Part shown: in pieces, positions 24,195-34,677 of the stretch
How positions within the stretch are numbered: position 1 is the stretch's first letter
Layout of the letters: every line of letters begins with the position of its first letter
Source of the DNA: Panaeolus papilionaceus
Taxonomy: Eukaryota > Basidiomycota > Agaricomycetes > Agaricales
DNA length: 64,000 bases
Direction: 5' to 3'
Assembly (NCBI GenBank): GCA_015501605.1
Contig: JADNRZ010000002.1
Location: forward strand, 372,001 to 436,000
Program-made: the position numbers and the translations under genes
Notes under the pieces: generated by a model
Seen by the model: only the letters and a program-made list of their open reading frames with translations
Database searches by the model: none
What the model was told of the DNA's origin: nothing

Positions 24195-25601
24195 ATTTGA
24201 ACGAGAGTTCGTTGAATGAGATTAGAGGTCTGAAAGAACGTGTTCGACGCGACCTTGCTGTAGGCCTGTTTGCAACGGACAAGCAGCAACACTGATTGAC
24301 GCGGTTGGAAGGCTGGGCGTCACATGATTACCGTGCGAACAAAGCAAGCACTGAAGCAGACTTCCGAATTCAGCCAAGCTGTAAGCCCCTATTTCTACCA
24401 CCATATCCACCCCAGAACGCCTCCGATGACCGTTGTGAGGGCGTCAACAAACAATTCTAGGGTCTATCCACTTTAAATTACTGGACGTGACTGCAAATTT
24501 ACGAATAAAATCAATGACGCACTGGCAGCAATTTTTTTTCCATCACAGTCTGTAGTCAGGTTGGACTGAATGTGTGGGTGGTCATCGACAACCTTGTTTC
24601 TGTTCTTTGTTTCTCCTCGTGGCCTTACCTATGTCCGGCAAAGGATGCCTGAAATTTGCTTGTATTCTTCGGTTATTTACGTTTGGGACCACCACCAACA
24701 CGCTTTGCAGTCATATGAATGAGCCCCGAGGTAGGGGTTGTGGGATCGGAAACAGTTGACATTCACTATTTTTTATCTTCTATTTTACGGATATTTCTAT
24801 CCAGAGTATGGTGGTCAACGGTGAGTAACAAAATTATCTCGAACCTGGTTGATCCTGATATCAATCCAACTTCCTTCCTTGGTGGCCGCAGAGGGACGCG
24901 GAACCAAATACTTGGATTAAATGCAAGTGCTACTCCAATGTCTCAACTTTTCATGAATCATTACCATTGCCTTAACAACTGCCTGATTGTATGTACTGAT
25001 GTGTTCATTCAAAGGGGTGGATACAGTGAGATCGGATGGAGCACATTGAATCGACTTCACGAACCCGTAACCCTGAAGGCGCCTTCAACCCAGGATTCTT
25101 CTCTCCATTGGCATGATATATCTTGTGGACGACCAAAGAATCAGCTTGCACATCTTGCGGAATACATAGTAATACGACGAATGGCCCCCGACGACCGTCT
25201 GAACTATGGACCTTGATCGACCAATACTGGGTTTTTTTCCATTTTAGACACGATGCGTCGTCAGTCTTGGCATCCCAGATAATTCGTATTCGTATTCTCC
25301 AGTCCGTCGATTACGATACCTGTTGCCATCTCGACTCGAGTTCCACAACTTTGGTACCCATTCCACAAGAAGATTTGAAAAAACATATAAAGCAGCAAGT
25401 GTTGTGTCGGAGAAACCCATTTCTTCATTTCTTCTCGAAATTAGCCTGGCATCGTCTTTTTCCTTGACCTGGTGTCGTTTCTGAGTCGAACTCCCCCCTT
25501 TTTTTCTATTTCGTTCTTCTTCCCGCTGGTTTACCCATTGTAACCAATTCATTTAACCCCTTTTTTGAAGCAAGTCTTTACTTTTTTTATATTCATTTCC
25601 G
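24195..25601. other. Intergenic region with promoter of the secreted repeat protein
   Basis: About 1.4 kb. An open frame of 165 codons (24,719-25,216, plus) lacks family resemblance and crosses ordinary-looking DNA, so it is not called. The last 150 bp before 25,602 are strongly CT-rich (CCCCCTTTTTTTCT and similar), a common mark of strong fungal promoters and leaders. Confidence 0.4.
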
Positions 25602-27543
25602 ATGGCACGCTTTGCAAGCGCCTTAATTTCCCTCATCTTTTTGGCCTTGGCCTACGATGTCACAGCTGGTGCGTTATCTGCATTTCCTTTCTAAAAGAAC
25701 TTTGGATTAAATATATCTGCAGCCCCAACGCGTGGACCGACACCCCAACCAGCACGGAAGGGACTCTACATGGGCAATGAATTGGGCCCTACACCTGGTA
25801 AAGGATTGGGCGCTGTCAGGGGACCCCCCGCAGGCAAAGCACCAGGAAAGGGACTCGCCATCAACAACCAGTGCATTGCAGCGACCAACCAGCTGAACAA
25901 TGCCGTTCAGGCCACCAACCGCGACATCCTTAAGCTGAATGCAAAGTATGATCCCAAAAACCCCTTTTAATGCATCATGTGGCTGAAATTCTGCACAGGG
26001 ATGCCACTCTTCTTTCTCAGCTTATGCTCGCTCAAAATGGTCTGACTGAGTCACTTTCGGGACTTGGACAGATCCAAACCGCTGTCCAAGCTGGAGTAGT
26101 TCCCACCGCCGATGCCTTCCAACTCTTGTCAAATGGCTTGTTGGGCTGTCGCGGTGCTTTGGCTCTTCAAAGGTTCGTAATTTTATTTCTCGTCTGCTTG
26201 TTGGTGCTTTAATATTCAACGTTGTTACAGTAACAACGCTGCTGTTTCCCGTCTCATCCAAGACACTCAGCGTAAACTCGACCTCGCAGTCAACGCAGGA
26301 GCTTCCGTTCTTCAGCGCTGTGGTGCTGGTGCTGTCGGCACTGATGCAACCGCCATTGCTTCAGAAACCGCAACGGCTACCGAGACGATTGCTTCAGATA
26401 CAGCCACCGAGACTATTGCTTCAGACACCGCAACAGTTACCGATACTATCGCCTCAGAGACTGCAACTGCAACTGAGAGTGCCATCACGGATATCGCATC
26501 GGAAACGGCTACGGCGACAGACAGTGTTATCACTGACACAGCTACGGCAACAGACGGTGTTATCACTGACACGGCTACAGCGACGGCTTCAGCAACTGAC
26601 AGCATCATCACCGACTCTGTATCTGTAACCGATACAGAAATTCCTGCCACAGAGACCCTCACAGATTCGGCTTTGCCTACGGAAACACCTGCTGAGAGCG
26701 CTACTGCCACCATCACAACTGATAGCGCCTCCATCACACTGGCTCCTACGGACGTCTTAACCCTCACCGATGATGCTGCCGCCACATCCACTGTTGATGA
26801 TAACGCTGGGGCTTCTCAAACCGTCACCGATGTTCCCGTATGTCAATCTTTACCTCTTTTGGAATGTGCCTCGGCCTCTAACGACTTGCTTCCCCAGACC
26901 GAAACTCCAGTAGCTGGAACATGCCCTCCCCCCACGACTGTGGTGAGTATATGTCAGTGGCCTAATTGAATTTTGACTTATGTACCCCACATAGACCGTC
27001 ACTGCCGCTCCCGCAGCTTCCACAGACACTGTTGCCCCTGTAGATACTGAGACCGCTGCACCCACCGAGTCAATCACCCTCGACGCTCCTCCACCCGCTG
27101 CAACAGACGTCGGAAAGGATGCTGGCAAGGGTAAGGGTGGCAAGGACAACGGCATGGGCAACGGCAGAGGCAAGGACAACGGCATGGGCAAGGACAATGG
27201 CAAGGACAACGGCAGGGGCAGGAACAACCGACTCAAGGATATCTTGCGAGGCGCCCAGCGCAACTCCCCTGCACGAGGCAACGGAATGGGCAGGAATGCT
27301 GGAAACCGTGGTGGACGCCAGGGCAAGAACCAGGCCACAGATGCCGTCGAAAGCATCACCGTGATCGCAAGCTCCACCGTTGCCGCTGATCCTTCTGCCA
27401 CTGACATTGCTGCTGAACCTTCTGCCACCGACATTGCTACTGAGCCTACGCCCTCGCCAGCCGATACAGGTGCGAACAATGGCAGCGTCGATGACCTACC
27501 TATTGGTCCCGGTGGTCAGACGGCAAATGACCTGCCACTCTAA
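25602..27543 (+). CDS. Secreted Thr/Ala-rich repeat protein with Gly/Lys/Asn-rich tail
   Basis: At least six exons. It starts with a signal peptide (MARFASALISLIFLALAYDV, TA). The mature N-terminus is Gly/Pro/Lys-rich (two KGLG-type units). A helical domain of about 120 residues follows (INNQCIAATNQLNNAV to DLAVNAGASVLQRC), with three Cys, loosely like hydrophobic-surface-binding proteins. Then come about 150 residues of short repeats built on (A/S)(E/D)TAT(A/V)T(E/D)(T/S)-I, then a KGKGG-KDNGMG(K/N)-type basic repeat (about 27,120-27,230), an Arg/Gly patch (RGAQRNSPARGNGMGRNAGN) and a second Thr/Ala repeat (two DPSATDIA/EPSATDIA units). The Thr repeats would be heavily O-mannosylated, so a cell-wall or surface role fits. 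No GPI signal is seen at the C-terminus (TANDLPL). Confidence 0.82.
26340..26640 (+). repeat. In-frame tandem repeats encoding TAT(A/V)T(E/D) units
   Basis: A degenerate repeat of roughly 24-36 bp encodes variants of ETATATETIAS, DTATETIAS, DTATVTDTIAS, DTATATDGVIT. Copies differ at synonymous and some amino-acid sites, so the array is not recent. The periodicity also keeps the antisense frame open. Confidence 0.7.
27110..27235 (+). repeat. In-frame repeats encoding KDNGMG(K/N) units
   Basis: GGCAAGGACAACGGCATGGG and close variants recur about five times, encoding a highly basic Gly/Asn/Lys/Asp track. The copies are nearly identical, so this array looks younger than the Thr repeats upstream. 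Confidence 0.75.
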
Positions 27544-28675
27544 ACATGAGGCGCGCCCTTTTTGTACGTCTTGGTGATTGCTCTGATTCACGATCTGACA
27601 AGCTAACAGAAATACTTCTAGGAGATAAGCCCCTATCGGTAGTACACAAGTTAAGAGGGTTTCTAATGGGGATCTTCATGTTCTTCTGAATTGGTTTCTT
27701 TACGCTCGACGCGTAACTTTCATTTTCAATGGCAAACCTAGCATTTTTTTTCACCCACACTCCTTCCCTCCCATCCCATATTTTCACAACGTGACTCTTT
27801 TTTCTCTTTTCACCCACACCTTTTTTGAAGATCGAATAGATAAAGGGCAGTTCAACACCCGACTCTTTATACAACGGCGCCTTTTATTTTCTGGGAATGA
27901 AGAATCTTAAAATAGTGATGCTGGAGACATATGAAGAAAGTGCCCTCGTGATTGTAAGTATTGAATAGATGGGGTGGAACGCGGCGATTGAGTTAAAGTT
28001 TTGGAGCCTTAACACGCGGCGACATATTCTGAGCTTCTGAAAAAAAAAAATATACTGGAAAGGTTTTGACCTGGAACCGGGAGGTGGACAAGCGCTCTCG
28101 AGCCTTTGTATTTTCCGGGCCAAAGGTCGCCGGTCTTATGGGTCCAGCGGGCGCCTGTTCCGAATCATTTGACTTGAAATCAACGCAAAATATGTGTCCG
28201 CATATTTCAAGTTGCACTTCTTTTTATTTCGCAACTTGCGCGGCCATTCCTAGATCATCAGTCTGGCTCCAGTCAACCCATATCAGAAGGGTCGATTGAG
28301 ATCCACTCAATCTATATAGTAACGTGATGCAAGGAAGAACGGAAATATGTCTGTATTTCATTCTGGGCCATTCGTACCGGTTTTCAATAAGATCTTGACC
28401 TCTGGACATCTGCCAAGCAGCCCATGGTGTGCTCCCCTTGATAGGTAGTTTTTCCTAGCTTCTTCAGCCTCACTCCGCAGGTTTGCCGTTCGTCACCCAT
28501 GCGGCGCCCGTTACCAAACTGATCGTTTTATCTCCTCTCCCAACAGAATTGGTGCGCGGCAGACGTCACCATGCACTCATAAACCCTGAGGCCTGAACAC
28601 TATGAGATGCCTATATAAATGACACCAAGACTGCACCCTGATGTTTCGTGCAGTTCCGCTGTTTTACCACCTACC
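27544..28675. other. Intergenic region
   Basis: 3' flank of the secreted protein and upstream region of the thioredoxin-fold gene. A TATATAAAT at 28,612-28,620 lies about 60 bp before the ATG at 28,676. No coding signal is supported in between. Confidence 0.4.
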
Positions 28676-29232
28676 ATGTCTACCAGAACGACAAAGATTA
28701 TCGAGCTCGAGAGTATAGAGGAATATCGGATGGCGGTGAGTTTCGTCGGTTTGGCTTAGTGCTCATTAAACCTCATTTACTTAAATACTGGCCAGGTGGG
28801 CAGCAGTGGTATAAAAGCCTTCCTTTTCGTCGATTCCAACACACCTGTGCCCAAACGGTGTAGCAACTGTGAAGAATCCTACAAGATGCTCCAAGGAGCT
28901 TGTGGTGCCCCTGCATACACATCGGTATCATTCTATGTTATTGACATGAGCGAACGGGAGGACATCGGGCAGGATGCCAATATCTACTTGGTGAGAGGGT
29001 GCTCTACACCGTCGTGACCCATGCTGGCACGCCCATCGGATACTGACTTGCAGTATCTCCCTTTAGTGTCCAATGATTCGTTTCTTCAAGTCGGATGTGC
29101 TCGTCGAGACGATAGAAGGTCACAACAACAACAAATTCTGGGTATGTTTAATTGCTTTAATTTGTCGAAGTGCATTCCATAATGACTCCGATTTTCTAGC
29201 GGAGTCTAAAGCACTATGTTCAATCTTCCTGA
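28676..29232 (+). CDS. Thioredoxin-fold protein with non-canonical cysteine motif
   Basis: Four exons (28676-28735, 28796-28990, 29067-29141, 29200-29232) give 120 aa, the normal thioredoxin length. The order of elements fits thioredoxin: the N-terminal strand-helix (IIELESIEEYRMA), the central strand (IKAFLFVDSNTPVP), strand three (VSFYVIDMSEREDIG), the cis-proline loop (YLCPMIRFFKS) and the final helix (GHNNNKFWRSLKHYV). The usual WCGPC is missing; a CSNC lies a few residues later (RCSNCEESYKML). It could still be a redox protein with a displaced CxxC, or a thioredoxin-fold protein without that activity. No signal peptide, so probably cytosolic. A TATA box is present upstream. Confidence 0.72.
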
Positions 29233-30262
29233 GTGAAGGCGGGGATATTCATTTGTAGACATATGCATGTATGTGCCATATTATGGTCTTACTTCGGAGG
29301 CACAGAGGCAAACGGTCGAGTCGAAGTACCGTGGTCGACTCGTCACTTGAAACCAGAAGCGTGCGAAGGACGACGGCATTCACGACTCAGACGTCTGAAT
29401 TTCACCTAGGTGTCGCACGAACCCACATTATGTAGATACTGCATTGATACCTTCATGGGTCGCTCAATAATGATGCATCATAAATGGTTACACTGTCAAA
29501 GTCAGTCGTTCGTTCGAATTCGTAGTAGGTAGTCTTAAAATAGTACAGGCCACGCCGCCCACCCTTCGATGGTGATCCAAAGAACTCCGGTGACATTAGA
29601 GTCGGACCCTCGGCTCAGCTATCCAGAGCATAATTTATATGCAGCACTCTGCGCATGTATATGCGAATACTCCGCGGCACAATCGAAGCCAATGTCGATT
29701 GGCCATGGATCCTGAACCGAGCCCCACAACAGCTTTCGCAAGTCATGCGAGTTTGACGACTGCATGACCCTCCATCTCGGTTACACGCTGCTCGCTTGGT
29801 TGCTCAAAATATGCTCTCTGTAGCTGATGATCCGGCCTGGGTATAGGTAGTGTCCACATACCTTAATCGGTTTCCTTCACATACACAAATAGACTGTACT
29901 CTCAACGACGAATATCATATCTCACAATCTGCTTCGATTCCCATCATTTTGTCGCGCTATACCTATTTATGTCACATTTTAACAAGAATTTATTTATTTT
30001 GAGACTCTCTCTTCCGCTTGCCTAGCAATAAAGTAACAGTTTGACACACATGAGCCTTCGTTACCAGATGCAACGTTTTATTTTACAATGATTATCACGT
30101 TGATATTGTCGATGCTGGGAACATCCCAGTTCTCAGAAAGGAGTATAAGTTGGAGCTAGATACACAAGAACACCCCCAGGATTTTTCCTAATCGTTCGAA
30201 CAGTCAGCCGTCCGACACTCACCTTCAAGGCTTCAACCGAGTTGACCACAGCAGGATATACA
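29233..30262. other. Intergenic region upstream of the lipase
   Basis: About 1 kb with no supported gene. It has the scattered short frames expected of non-coding DNA. Confidence 0.4.
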
Positions 30263-31728
30263 ATGTTGACCAAAGGCTTCATTCTGTCAGCCCTTCTTTT
30301 CGGCTTTGCCGCTGCAACGCCGGTCGAGATCACTAAGAGGCAGTCGATAACGGCCCTCTCTACCTCACAGATCTCCAGTTTCAAGCCTTTCACGTTCTTT
30401 GCTAGTGCGGCATACTGTCAACCGGCAAATACCATAGCCTGGAACTGTGGAGGTCAGTTCCATTTCACCTATGGCTAGTTAAAGTTTCGATGGACTGATC
30501 GATGCCTTCGGATCACCAATAGCCAACTGTGCGGCCAACTCTGACTTCATCCCTACTGCCTCTGGAGGCGATGGTTCATCAGTACAGTTCTGTGAGTGAA
30601 CAAATCTGAATTTTATGCATCCTAGAATGGTTGCTTACAAGCCTGGAATAGGGTATGTTGGGTTCTCGCCTTCCCAAAATACTGTCATTGTTGCCCATCA
30701 GGGAACGGACCCTTCTCAAATGTGAGTTCTTCAATATAAAGCGTTCGAGTGTCACATTAAACCTTATTTTTCACCTCATCGATAGTCAAGCTGACGCCAC
30801 CGATGCCAATGCGTTCTTGGAGAGCCTCGATTCGACATTATTCCCTGGTGTAAGCTCAAGTGTTGAAGCTCACAGCGGATTCGCAAACGAGCATGCCAAG
30901 TACGTCTGTGATCTTGTGATCAACACATTTTAATCTGCAATCGAGAACTAATTCTACGCCTTGTGAAGGACTGCCAATACCATTCTGTCCGCTGTCCAAT
31001 CCACAATCTCTGCTCATGGGGCAAAACAGGTGACGGTCGTTGGTCACTCGCTCGGTCAGTTCTATCACAGAAGAAAGCCGTGTTGTCAATTCTAATTAGC
31101 AGTCGAATTTCCCTCGAATTGATTTAGGTGCTGCTTTGGCCCTTCTTGATGGAGTTTTCCTGCCATTGCACATCAGTGGAGTATCCTTCCGCGCCGTCAC
31201 CTACGGCATGCCCAGGGTAAGCCGGGCACACACCTGAACGCCTTCATCTTCTGACTGTTCAATCGGACTATATTCAGGTCGGCAATCAAGCATTCGCCAA
31301 CTACGTCGATTCTCACCTCTCCCTGACACATATTAACAACAAGTCAGTATTGTTTATCTATGATACGCTCAATCATAACAGGTCTAATCAACTCTTAAAC
31401 ACAGGGAGGACATCGTTCCTATCGTACCAGGTCAATTCCTCGGTACATCAACATTTCTTCTATCTGACCTTATTCTGCGTGTTAACAGGACGATTCCTAG
31501 GCTATCACCACCCATCCGGTGAGGTTCATATCATGGACAACAACCAATGGGTGTCATGTCCAGGTAAGTCACCCAACAATTTAGTCCTTTTTCGGGAAAA
31601 TAATATCGTTTGCTTCAGGACAAGACAACACCAGCACAGAGTGCATCGTTGGTGACGTTCCAAACGTCTTCGATGGGGATGAGAGCAACCATGACGGTCC
31701 CTATGATGGCGTCGAAATGGGCTGTTAA
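30263..31728 (+). CDS. Secreted class 3 lipase (alpha/beta hydrolase)
   Basis: About ten short exons join in frame to about 300 aa. A signal peptide (MLTKGFILSALLFGFAAATP) is followed by a KR (VEITKRQS), a likely Kex2 processing site. The catalytic triad is visible: Ser in VTVVGHSLG (around 31,045-31,130, split by an intron within the Gly codon), Asp in NNKEDIVPIVP and His in GEVHIMDNNQWVSC. Other landmarks are WYVGFSPSQNTVIVAHQGTD (oxyanion region), GAALALLDG, FRAVTYGMPRVGNQAFANYV and a Cys near the end (DGVEMGC) able to pair with an earlier Cys. This is the Rhizomucor-lipase/feruloyl-esterase fold that cleaves acylglycerols or related esters outside the cell. All exon joins checked are in phase. 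Confidence 0.92.
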
Positions 31729-33118
31729 ACCATCAACCCGGAGCTTGCCCTGAGTAAAATATAAAAGACGGTGTACATTTATACACACCTATAGGGTGTT
31801 GTTTATGACGGATTTACTATACCCCAATCTACCTGGTTGCATCGAAATAGTTCTGAATCTGGAATGATACGAAGGATGTTGGCCAGGCGCCTCATTGGAC
31901 AATCGGGGCGAACAAGCGCTTCCTCACTCCTGGGCGCTTTGCTATTTTTATAAAACTCCGCTCCTACTGAATTTGTCAAACTTGTTGTTCTGGCTCTATC
32001 TCAGCTTCTGCGGCCACTAGAAACGGGCCACTGCCCCAGATGTATGTCGCAATCCCGCCCGCTTAGTCATCAATACATCACCCATGGTTGGTGCGGAATA
32101 TCAACATTCAACGTTCAACTCCAACTGCATTCAGCTACTACTGTCATCCTCATACTTGCTACAGTCTGACACCAATATAATCTCATCATAAGTGCATGGC
32201 GTTTCTGGAGTGTTAAGTTGAAGACTGAAGTGACAGACGTCTCAATGAAGTACTAGTTTCCTCTTTTGCGGTCTTTGCTGGGTCGTTGGTTGAAAAATTT
32301 CCACCAACATAATGTACTATGAGCTTTCGTGCGCTCAGGTAAGCTAGAATTTGTTGGTTCTTAAGCCTTCGCTGACACTGTTTTTGATTGTGCAGTGCAC
32401 ACACCCTGGGTGATGCCATGCTCCAAGTATAATATCTTGTTCTGAAGATGACCATAGAATGTCTCCGTCGTCCGAGATAGGCTGGCGACCTAAGCAATCC
32501 CGCTTCCATCCCGGCGCTTTCTGTATTACTCAATAACGACAGTGTTGACCCAGATTGATGTCTTAAGAAGGATGAATACTTTCACAAAGCTATAACAGCG
32601 CGAGCAAGGCTTTGTCGCGAAATATTATCGAGCAAATCAGAAGCCTGAACTTAGGGCACACACTGGCATGACGCGATGGGTCTCATACACGATACGAATG
32701 CGAGTGTCTGAAGTCAAACCACCTAAGGATGGAAGGTTGTGGAATTTCGCGTCGAAATGATGGAGCTGTGACAGTCTTTAGGTATCCGTGAATCTTTCGC
32801 CTTCTATTTGTTTTTGGTAACATTAACCGATTGTAGACCCAGGTTGGATTTTATGTCTCAACCATATCTACAAAAAGGGTCAACATTTGTCTCCCTGGGG
32901 CTGGAAGAAGAACTGACGCATAAAATCAACGGGCCTTCAACTCGTCATTCACCCGATCTATAGTTCCAGAATTCCGTCATCTAATCTCTCTTCATATCGA
33001 CTATCTCAAACTTCTATTCAATTGCAAGCATATTCTAAAATCAAACTGTAATTTTAGCTCTTGCTTAAGCTAGGCCAAAGGGCGAAGGATCATCAAGTGG
33101 AGTCGTGTTGAAAGGCCC
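31729..33118. other. Gene-poor DNA downstream of the lipase
   Basis: No supported gene. A minus-strand open frame of 106 codons (32,213-32,533) has no family resemblance and no flanking exon. Confidence 0.4.
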
Positions 33119-33120
33119 TA

Positions 33121-33496
33121 CTATTCTCAACCTGATGTTCGTTAGTTGCCGTAATTCGTCAACTTCTGGTATCTTGCTCACTTTTTTCCCGTTTCCTCCC
33201 AAATTTTGTAGACACGACCTAGACGTGAATTGGAGCCTACTCCAACTTTTTCCGCATTGAAAGAGGAGGATTTAGAGGTGCTGGATTTGGGGCTGGTGTC
33301 ACGGCGTGATGGGAGCCAACCAGAGCCATCAGCAGATTTGTAAGCAAGTTCGTCGATGTCTCCGCTGTTTTTCGCTCCTTCGTCAGGGTTTCGTCAGGTT
33401 TCGTCGCCGAACCTATCCCTTTGAGGATTGTGACTTGGCTTCGTCAGCTGTGACCTGACGAATTACGGCAACTGACGAACATCAGGTTGAGAATAG
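33121..33496. mobile_element. MITE-like element with 41-bp terminal inverted repeats and TA duplication
   Basis: The left end begins CTATTCTCAACCTGATGTTC at 33,121 and the right end is its reverse complement finishing at 33,496. The inverted repeats match over 41 bp with a single mismatch at position 23 (T versus C). Both ends are flanked by TA (33,119-33,120 and 33,497-33,498), the target duplication typical of Tc1/mariner/pogo elements. The 376-bp interior has no transposase frame; it contains several GTTTCGTCAGG-like subrepeats near 33,380-33,410. It is therefore a non-autonomous element that would need a transposase supplied elsewhere. Confidence 0.85.
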
Positions 33497-33498
33497 TA

Positions 33499-33870
33499 TC
33501 TGTCCGCTTCGCTTCTGGGGCTGGAACGAACTTCGTATCCACAGCTGTGTGTCGGTGCAGTTGGACATCTTCTTTTCCCTCAAACTCTAATATTTCTTGT
33601 CCTACTGCTTCTGGTGAGCTTGCTTCTCTACTCTCTGTCAAGATTATAGGCTCATTTATTCATGCGTTTTTCCCGCGCAGAAATACACGTCGGATGCCAA
33701 TGTCTCGATCTTGTAATTTTGACGGGAATCAGATGGATTATAAGGTTTTATGTCTATCGAATATTTATCTTGTCATAACTCAAAGTTAATGACTTTCAGA
33801 GCTCATGCTGAATCAAGGTTTTGTTGCCCTCAAATTGACAATCACCCCAGTAACAAAATGCCTCTACCAG
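33499..33870. other. Gene-poor DNA between the MITE and a decayed gene
   Basis: Short frames only, one of them overlapping the right end of the inverted-repeat element. Nothing is supported. Confidence 0.35.
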
Positions 33871-34677
33871 TTCTTTGCCGATTCTGTGCTCCGAAATTTT
33901 GAAGGTGTTTAGTAGCGATCCCTCGGAGCTATGTCTTGGTACTCACCGCACTCGATATCAACTACCTCACTGGCTACCCCCAAAATGGTGTGAATATGTA
34001 CATCAATTACCTCGTCCCAGAAACTCAGGAATTCGAAATGTTATCGAACCCCAATTTCTCGGTCATAGACCACGATGGCCGCTTAAATTTGGGCGACATC
34101 TCGACGATGAGATCGCTGCTCACGGACGACAAAGATACTAGCAAGACCGATTCATTGGATGCGCATCAATATATTTTCCAGCAAACCATGGTGGAACTCA
34201 AACCGTGGACGGTGGACCTACTAGCCAGGCCAGCGTTGCATTGTCAACTTCTTCATGTATCCTGATCTGGTTTCATCGTCCTTGCCGAATATGGACCATA
34301 GACTCAAGTCTGTAAGTATTCATATCTCAGTCCTTGTGCATGCTATAATCATACTATTATTAAAGGCGTAGAACTCATGCAGGGCGTTCTACCTAACCGG
34401 AGAACTTACGGACAAAGCGAAGTATTTCCCCAACATATCTCGGATTCGGGGCACGCATTCATCACTTGTCCCTATTTTGCATTGGCTGAGCAGTGTGATA
34501 CTACTTTGATCATCCCTATATCCGACTGACATTTCTTTTGGTAGGCTAAGCAAGACAGAAAAGAACAAACTCAGGCAACCCCTAACCTTCAGACCGCAAC
34601 CCACATGCGGTCTAGGTGGCGATCCTGCTCATGAGGTGATCAAGTGGTCCCGAAGATATGGCGATACCTGGATCTAG
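33871..34677 (+). pseudogene. Decayed coding fragment of unknown family
   Basis: Protein-like stretches lie in order but in different frames: CLYQFFADSVLRNFEG; LTALDINYLTGYPQNGVNMY with a following MLSNPNFSVIDHDGRLNLGD; ELKPWTVDLLARP; YPDLVSSSLPNMDHRLKS; and GGDPAHEVIKWSRRYGDTWI ending at TAG 34,675-34,677. Stops and a frame change near 34,255 break the chain. The natural composition argues for a real ancestral gene, now disrupted, or a multi-exon gene whose splices I cannot place. The family is not recognised. Confidence 0.4.

Noticed and set aside
26312..27479. Long open frames on the minus strand opposite the secreted repeat protein
   Set aside because: They are a by-product of the codon periodicity of the sense repeats (TAT/ETA and GGC/AAC units) and lack splice sites or natural composition.
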